From: Sulfitobacter undariae
GTDB taxonomy: Bacteria; Pseudomonadota; Alphaproteobacteria; Rhodobacterales; Rhodobacteraceae
Direction: 5' to 3'
NCBI RefSeq assembly: GCF_014196805.1
Contig: NZ_JACIEI010000009.1
Location: forward strand, 1 to 64,000
Length of the DNA: 64,000 nucleotides
A model generated the notes under the pieces. That model did no database searches. It was not told where the DNA came from and saw only the letters and a list, made by a program, of their open reading frames with translations. The translations under genes and the position numbers were made by a program. This document shows, piece by piece, positions 60,347 through 64,000 of the stretch. Within the stretch, counting starts at the first letter, position 1. The number at the start of each line of letters is the position of its first letter.

Positions 60347-61591
60347 ATGAAGAAATTTACCAAGCTCGGTGCGGTCTCCGCATTGTCATTGATTATCGGT
60401 GCAAGCAGTGCTTTTGCCGAGACAATCAAAGTTGCCTTTATTGATCCACTGTCCGGTCCATTCGCCAGCACCGGCGCAAACGGTCTAAAGCAGTTTGAAT
60501 TTGCGGCTGACTATATGGTCAACGACAAAGGCGGATTGCTGGATGGTGCTGAAATCGAAATTATTGCGTTCGACAACAAGACCAGCCCGAAAGAATCTCT
60601 GATCCAGCTTCAGGTCGCGATTGACCAGGGCGCCCGTTATGTCACACAGGGTAATGGCTCTGCTGTAGCGCTGGCGCTGACCGAAGCGATTGACAAGCAC
60701 AACCGCCGCAACCCCGACAGCCGCGTTTTGTTCTTGAACTACGCCGCGGTGGATCCTGCGCTGACAAACGAGCAGTGCAACTTCTGGCATTTCCGCTTTG
60801 ATGCCAACTCGGACATGAAGATGGATGCGCTGACAGACGTCATTGCTGCAAACGAAGACGTCAAAAAAGTATATATCATCGGGCAGGATTACTCATTCGG
60901 CAAAGCTGTTTCGGATGCCGCAAATTCAATGCTGAAAGCAAAGCGGCCTGATATTGAAGTTGTTGGCGACGAACTGCACCCAATTGGCAAAGTAAAAGAC
61001 TTTACGCCTTATTCGCGTAAAATTATCGCTTCTGGCGCGGATGCTGTGATCTCAGGTAACTGGGGCGCAGATATGTTGGGTCTTGGTAAGTCTGTCATCG
61101 AGAACGGCTTCACGGGTCCGATTTATACCTACTATGCTGCAGGCTCTGGTATGACCGCTGCATTCGGGGAAACGGGTAAAGGTATCATTCGCCTTGTCAG
61201 TGAAGGGGTGGTTAATCCGTCACCAAGCCCTGAAGCCACAGCCTATTATGATGCTTTTTTGGCGAAATACCCTGATGCCAACATCGACCAGACCCGTATT
61301 TCTAACACAATCGGTATGCTTGCAGCAGCAATTACCGAAGCGGGTACAGCAGATGATGTTGTTGCTGTAGCAGGCGCTCTTGAAAACATGGAGTACGATA
61401 GCATCTGGGGTAGCAAACTTGTTATGCGCCCGGATGACCACCAGCTGATCCAGAATATCAACGTATCTGCGCATACAAATGAGGGTGTTAAATATACATT
61501 TGATAGCTCTGATTACGGTGTCGTAAAAGAATCTACGGTTGAGATGGCATCTGCGGATATCGCTACAAGCTGTAAGATGAAGCGCCCTTAA
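60347..61591 (+). CDS. Branched-chain amino acid-type ABC transporter substrate-binding protein
   Basis: The 414 residues have a signal peptide (1-24, AFA) and the periplasmic-binding Peripla_BP_6 pattern: VAFIDPLSGPFASTGANGLKQ, ARYVTQGNGSAVALAL, GQDYSFGKAVSDA. GGGAGGA ribosome site. Clear hydrophobic amino-acid family; the real ligand may be an aromatic or alicyclic acid feeding the acyl-CoA genes upstream. A hairpin separates it from the first permease. Confidence 0.9.
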   Translation: MKKFTKLGAVSALSLIIGASSAFAETIKVAFIDPLSGPFASTGANGLKQFEFAADYMVNDKGGLLDGAEIEIIAFDNKTSPKESLIQLQVAIDQGARYVTQGNGSAVALALTEAIDKHNRRNPDSRVLFLNYAAVDPALTNEQCNFWHFRFDANSDMKMDALTDVIAANEDVKKVYIIGQDYSFGKAVSDAANSMLKAKRPDIEVVGDELHPIGKVKDFTPYSRKIIASGADAVISGNWGADMLGLGKSVIENGFTGPIYTYYAAGSGMTAAFGETGKGIIRLVSEGVVNPSPSPEATAYYDAFLAKYPDANIDQTRISNTIGMLAAAITEAGTADDVVAVAGALENMEYDSIWGSKLVMRPDDHQLIQNINVSAHTNEGVKYTFDSSDYGVVKESTVEMASADIATSCKMKRP

Positions 61592-61603
61592 GCGCGACGT
61601 CAC

Positions 61604-61634
61604 TGGCCTATTCGCAACCTATGCGGATGGGCCA
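61604..61634 (+). promoter_or_regulatory. Hairpin between binding-protein gene and livH
   Basis: TGGCCTATTCGC / GCGGATGGGCCA has 12 pairs with two G-U pairs on the sense strand and a 7-base loop. Likely protects the binding-protein message from 3' decay. Confidence 0.6.
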
Positions 61635-61669
61635 CTTTACCTGTAACATTTTTCTACCGGAGGGGCCTA

Positions 61670-62626
61670 ATGGACCTCATTCTCGTCAATTTAATCGACG
61701 GGCTGGTTACTGGACTGCTATTGTTTATGCTGTCCGCCGGTCTAACACTCATTTTCTCGATGATGGGAGTCCTTAACTTTGCCCACGCCAGCTTTTACAT
61801 GTTGGGTGCATACTTTGCCTATCAGATCAGTATCGCACTTGGCTTTTGGATGGGCCTACTGATTGCACCACTCATTGTGGGCGTGCTGGGGGCAGGGGTC
61901 GAACGATACGGTTTGCGCCGCGTACACCAATACGGCCACGTGCCCGAATTGATCTTTACCTTCGGTCTTGCCCTGTTGATCGAAGAAATGGTTCAGTTCG
62001 TCTGGGGTAAGAACCAGATGCCATATTCAGTTCCGGAAATCCTCAATTTCTCTGCTTTTGCAATCTCTGGGAATTCCATTCCAGCTTATAAAATTTTCAT
62101 GATCTTCATCTCAATCAGTATCTTTATCGGCCTGCTTTATGTGCTGACCAAGACACGTGTCGGTATGATCATTCAGGCGGCGCTAAGCTATCCGCGCACA
62201 GTTGAGGCCTTGGGCCATAACGTCCCATTGATCTTTATGGGTGTGTTTGGTGTTGGCACGGCGTTGGCTGGTGTTGCAGGTGTGATTGCGGGTCCGGTGT
62301 TGGGCACCTTCCCGGGGATGGCTTTTGTGCTGGGGTCGATTGTGTTTGTGACCATCGTTATCGGTGGGCTTGGCTCACTCTGGGGCGCGCTGTTTGCCTC
62401 GCTGTTGATTGGTTGGATCACGACATTCGCCAAAGCCTACAACGTAAAGATGGAAAGCATCCTAAACGCGATTGGTTTTACTACGCCGGAAAACATGGAT
62501 GAAAGCATGCTGCGGGATCTATGGAGCCTGACCAGCCCCCAAATCGCCGACATTCTCCCCTATATCCTGATGGTGTTGATCCTGATCTTCCGCCCCGCAG
62601 GTCTGTTCGGAAAGCGCACGCAATGA
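61670..62626 (+). CDS. livH: Branched-chain amino acid-type ABC permease LivH
   Basis: This 318-residue inner-membrane permease with about 8 hydrophobic segments begins LINLIDGLVTGLLLFMLSAGLTLIFSMMGVLNFAHASFYMLGAYF, the LivH signature. AGGGG lies before the ATG. It overlaps livM by four bases. One half of the translocation pore. Confidence 0.93.
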   Translation: MDLILVNLIDGLVTGLLLFMLSAGLTLIFSMMGVLNFAHASFYMLGAYFAYQISIALGFWMGLLIAPLIVGVLGAGVERYGLRRVHQYGHVPELIFTFGLALLIEEMVQFVWGKNQMPYSVPEILNFSAFAISGNSIPAYKIFMIFISISIFIGLLYVLTKTRVGMIIQAALSYPRTVEALGHNVPLIFMGVFGVGTALAGVAGVIAGPVLGTFPGMAFVLGSIVFVTIVIGGLGSLWGALFASLLIGWITTFAKAYNVKMESILNAIGFTTPENMDESMLRDLWSLTSPQIADILPYILMVLILIFRPAGLFGKRTQ

Positions 62627-63918
62627 ACGATCAAATCACAACAGACCCGTCAAAACCTGCGCAGCGTATGCGGGCAGGTTCATTGACACTGACGCTGGCC
62701 CCGTGGATTATTTCCGCAGTGTTTCTAGCAATCTTACCGCAGATATTTACCAATAACTCGACGCTGACGATCATGAACCAAATGTCGATCACAATCGTCT
62801 TTGCGCTGGCCTATAATATGCTGTTGGGGCAGGGGGGCATGCTGTCCTTTGGTCATGCTGTTTATGCAGGTGTAGGCGGCTTTGCCGCGATGCATATCAT
62901 GAACATGTCAGATTTCTTCGCTAGCATCCCACTAGTTGTTTTGCCCGTATTTGCAGGGCTATTCGGCATGGGCCTTGCGATGATTGTCGGCTCTTTTTCA
63001 ACGCGTGGGGCAGGAACTGTCTTTGCAATGATCTCTTTAGGGGTTGGCGAATTGATCGCTGCCTGTTCCGTGATTATTGTGGCGTTTTTTGGGGGCGAAG
63101 GCGGGGTGTCGGGTGACCGCACATATGCGCAGCCTTTCTTTGGCGTCGAATTCTTGCAGCAAATCGAAGTCTATTACCTGACAGCCGCTTGGGTGATCAT
63201 CTCGGCCGCACTGATGTATCTCTGGAGCCGCACACCCGTTGGCCGTATGGCGAACGCTGTGCGCGACAACCCCGAGCGTGCCGAGTTCCTTGGTTATTCC
63301 GCACGTTGGGTTCGCTTCTATAGCTTTGTCGCGTCTGGGTTTTTCGCAGGTGTTTCAGGGGGGTTGTTTGCGATCAACTATGAGATCCTGACAGAAGAGA
63401 ACCTGAACACAGCCTCATCCGGTGTGATCTTGCTGGTGACGTTCCTTGGTGGTGTCGGTTACTTCTTTGGTCCGATCATTGGCGCCATTGTATTCACCCT
63501 TTTGCAAACCGTGCTCAGCCTTTCTACCGAACTCTGGGCAATTTACGCAGGGTCGCTGTTCCTTGCCACAGTGATGTTCTTTCCGGGTGGTTTTGCGGGA
63601 TTGATTATGATGCATGTAGCGCCGTTCAAACTGGGCAAGCTACGATTACTGATAATGCCTTACATAAAAACCCTGATACCTGCCGCGATCGGTATATTGG
63701 GGCTGGCCGCATTGGTAGAGATGACATTCCATGTCCGCCATGCCGCTGCGGGCGACAATGAAATGACACTCTTCTGGACCACCTTTGACAGTCACAGCTT
63801 GATTGCATGGGCCATCGCGGGCGCGGTCACTTTGATCGGGCTTGGGATTGCACGCGTAACCGCGCCGTCGCTGAAAGAAGCATGGGATGAAGCCAACACA
63901 GCAGGAGGCGCATCATGA
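62623..63918 (+). CDS. livM: Branched-chain amino acid-type ABC permease LivM, with C-terminal extension
   Basis: The 431 residues have the LivM core (ITIVFALAYNMLLGQGGMLSFGHAVYAGVGGF and later RTPVGRMANAVRDNPERAEFLGY). About 100 extra residues after the usual end contain two more hydrophobic helices (LIPAAIGILGLAALVEMTF and SLIAWAIAGAVTLIGLGIA). The frame opens at 62521, but ATG 62623 overlaps the livH stop and is the natural start. The extension is unusual against E. coli LivM but appears in other proteobacterial permeases of this group. Confidence 0.92.
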   Translation: MNDQITTDPSKPAQRMRAGSLTLTLAPWIISAVFLAILPQIFTNNSTLTIMNQMSITIVFALAYNMLLGQGGMLSFGHAVYAGVGGFAAMHIMNMSDFFASIPLVVLPVFAGLFGMGLAMIVGSFSTRGAGTVFAMISLGVGELIAACSVIIVAFFGGEGGVSGDRTYAQPFFGVEFLQQIEVYYLTAAWVIISAALMYLWSRTPVGRMANAVRDNPERAEFLGYSARWVRFYSFVASGFFAGVSGGLFAINYEILTEENLNTASSGVILLVTFLGGVGYFFGPIIGAIVFTLLQTVLSLSTELWAIYAGSLFLATVMFFPGGFAGLIMMHVAPFKLGKLRLLIMPYIKTLIPAAIGILGLAALVEMTFHVRHAAAGDNEMTLFWTTFDSHSLIAWAIAGAVTLIGLGIARVTAPSLKEAWDEANTAGGAS

Positions 63919-64000
63919 GCACGCCCGCCCTTGAACTCAGTGGCCTGAAGAAAAGCTTCGGTAAGGCCGAAATCATCCGCGGCATTGATCTGTCTATCGG
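63915..64000 (+). CDS. livG: Branched-chain amino acid-type ABC ATPase LivG, 5' end (partial)
   Basis: The frame opens with ATG overlapping the livM stop and reads STPALELSGLKKSFGKAEII and on to the window edge. This is the start of a LivG-type ATPase, just before its Walker A. It is the fourth gene of the operon in this window. Confidence 0.85.
   Translation, partial: MSTPALELSGLKKSFGKAEIIRGIDLSI

Noticed and set aside
1-64000. CRISPR array or rRNA operon
   Set aside because: No regularly spaced direct repeats and no rRNA-like sequence were seen on reading through.

Overview
The window looks like chromosomal DNA of a marine alphaproteobacterium of the Rhodobacteraceae (Roseobacter group). 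This rests on gene content read from the translations: a cytochrome c2, an NDUFS4-type complex I accessory protein beside uvrB, a membrane-anchored LuxR-type regulator, divergent hemE/hemC, an FDH3-type formate dehydrogenase with DUF3305/DUF3306 partners, and many tripartite ABC and acyl-CoA operons. Genus cannot be fixed from the sequence alone.

Layout. (1) 1-11.8 kb is accessory DNA. The window opens in the last codons of an IS3-family transposase. An ATPase/HNH nuclease pair resembling the Septu (PtuA/PtuB) anti-phage system follows, then a zinc-ribbon transposase remnant, an 0.8 kb gene-poor stretch, and a complete type I restriction-modification operon (hsdM-hsdS-hsdR) ending in a YgjP-type metallopeptidase. 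(2) 11.8-24.1 kb is backbone: complex I subunit, uvrB, a NYN-type RNase, small membrane and envelope proteins, a beta-helix protein, a LuxR-type regulator, cytochrome c2, idi, hemE, hemC and a DNA-binding/ligand-binding fusion regulator. (3) 24.1-38.5 kb is a tungstate/formate block: tupBCA tungstate importer; a leftward accessory operon (multi-cluster Fe-S protein, DUF6494, Mrp, a biotin/lipoate-ligase-like protein, DUF6505); and a rightward operon (DUF3305, DUF3306, TorD-like chaperone, Tat-target peptide, FDH alpha, beta and gamma, small membrane protein). The tungstate importer presumably feeds the metal cofactor of the FDH. (4) 38.5-47.7 kb is a peptide-type ABC importer, a LysR regulator, and an amidohydrolase translationally coupled to a COG0523 metallochaperone-type GTPase. 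(5) 47.7-64 kb is an acyl-CoA catabolic region: MaoC hydratase, two medium-chain reductases, two acyl-CoA dehydrogenases, two SDRs, thiolase, a nitronate-monooxygenase-like flavoprotein, two histidine phosphatases, an APH-like kinase and an IclR regulator. A branched-chain-amino-acid-type ABC importer follows and runs off the window edge.

Points most worth a second look are: the Septu-like pair next to an IS end; a 14-pair RNA hairpin that buries the ribosome site of tupB, next to a regulator with a ligand-binding domain; the FDH accessory operon with a degenerate ligase-like protein; the amidohydrolase/metallochaperone couple; a probable two-subunit acyl-CoA dehydrogenase; and two perfect palindromes upstream of the last importer. 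No tRNA, rRNA or CRISPR array was seen.
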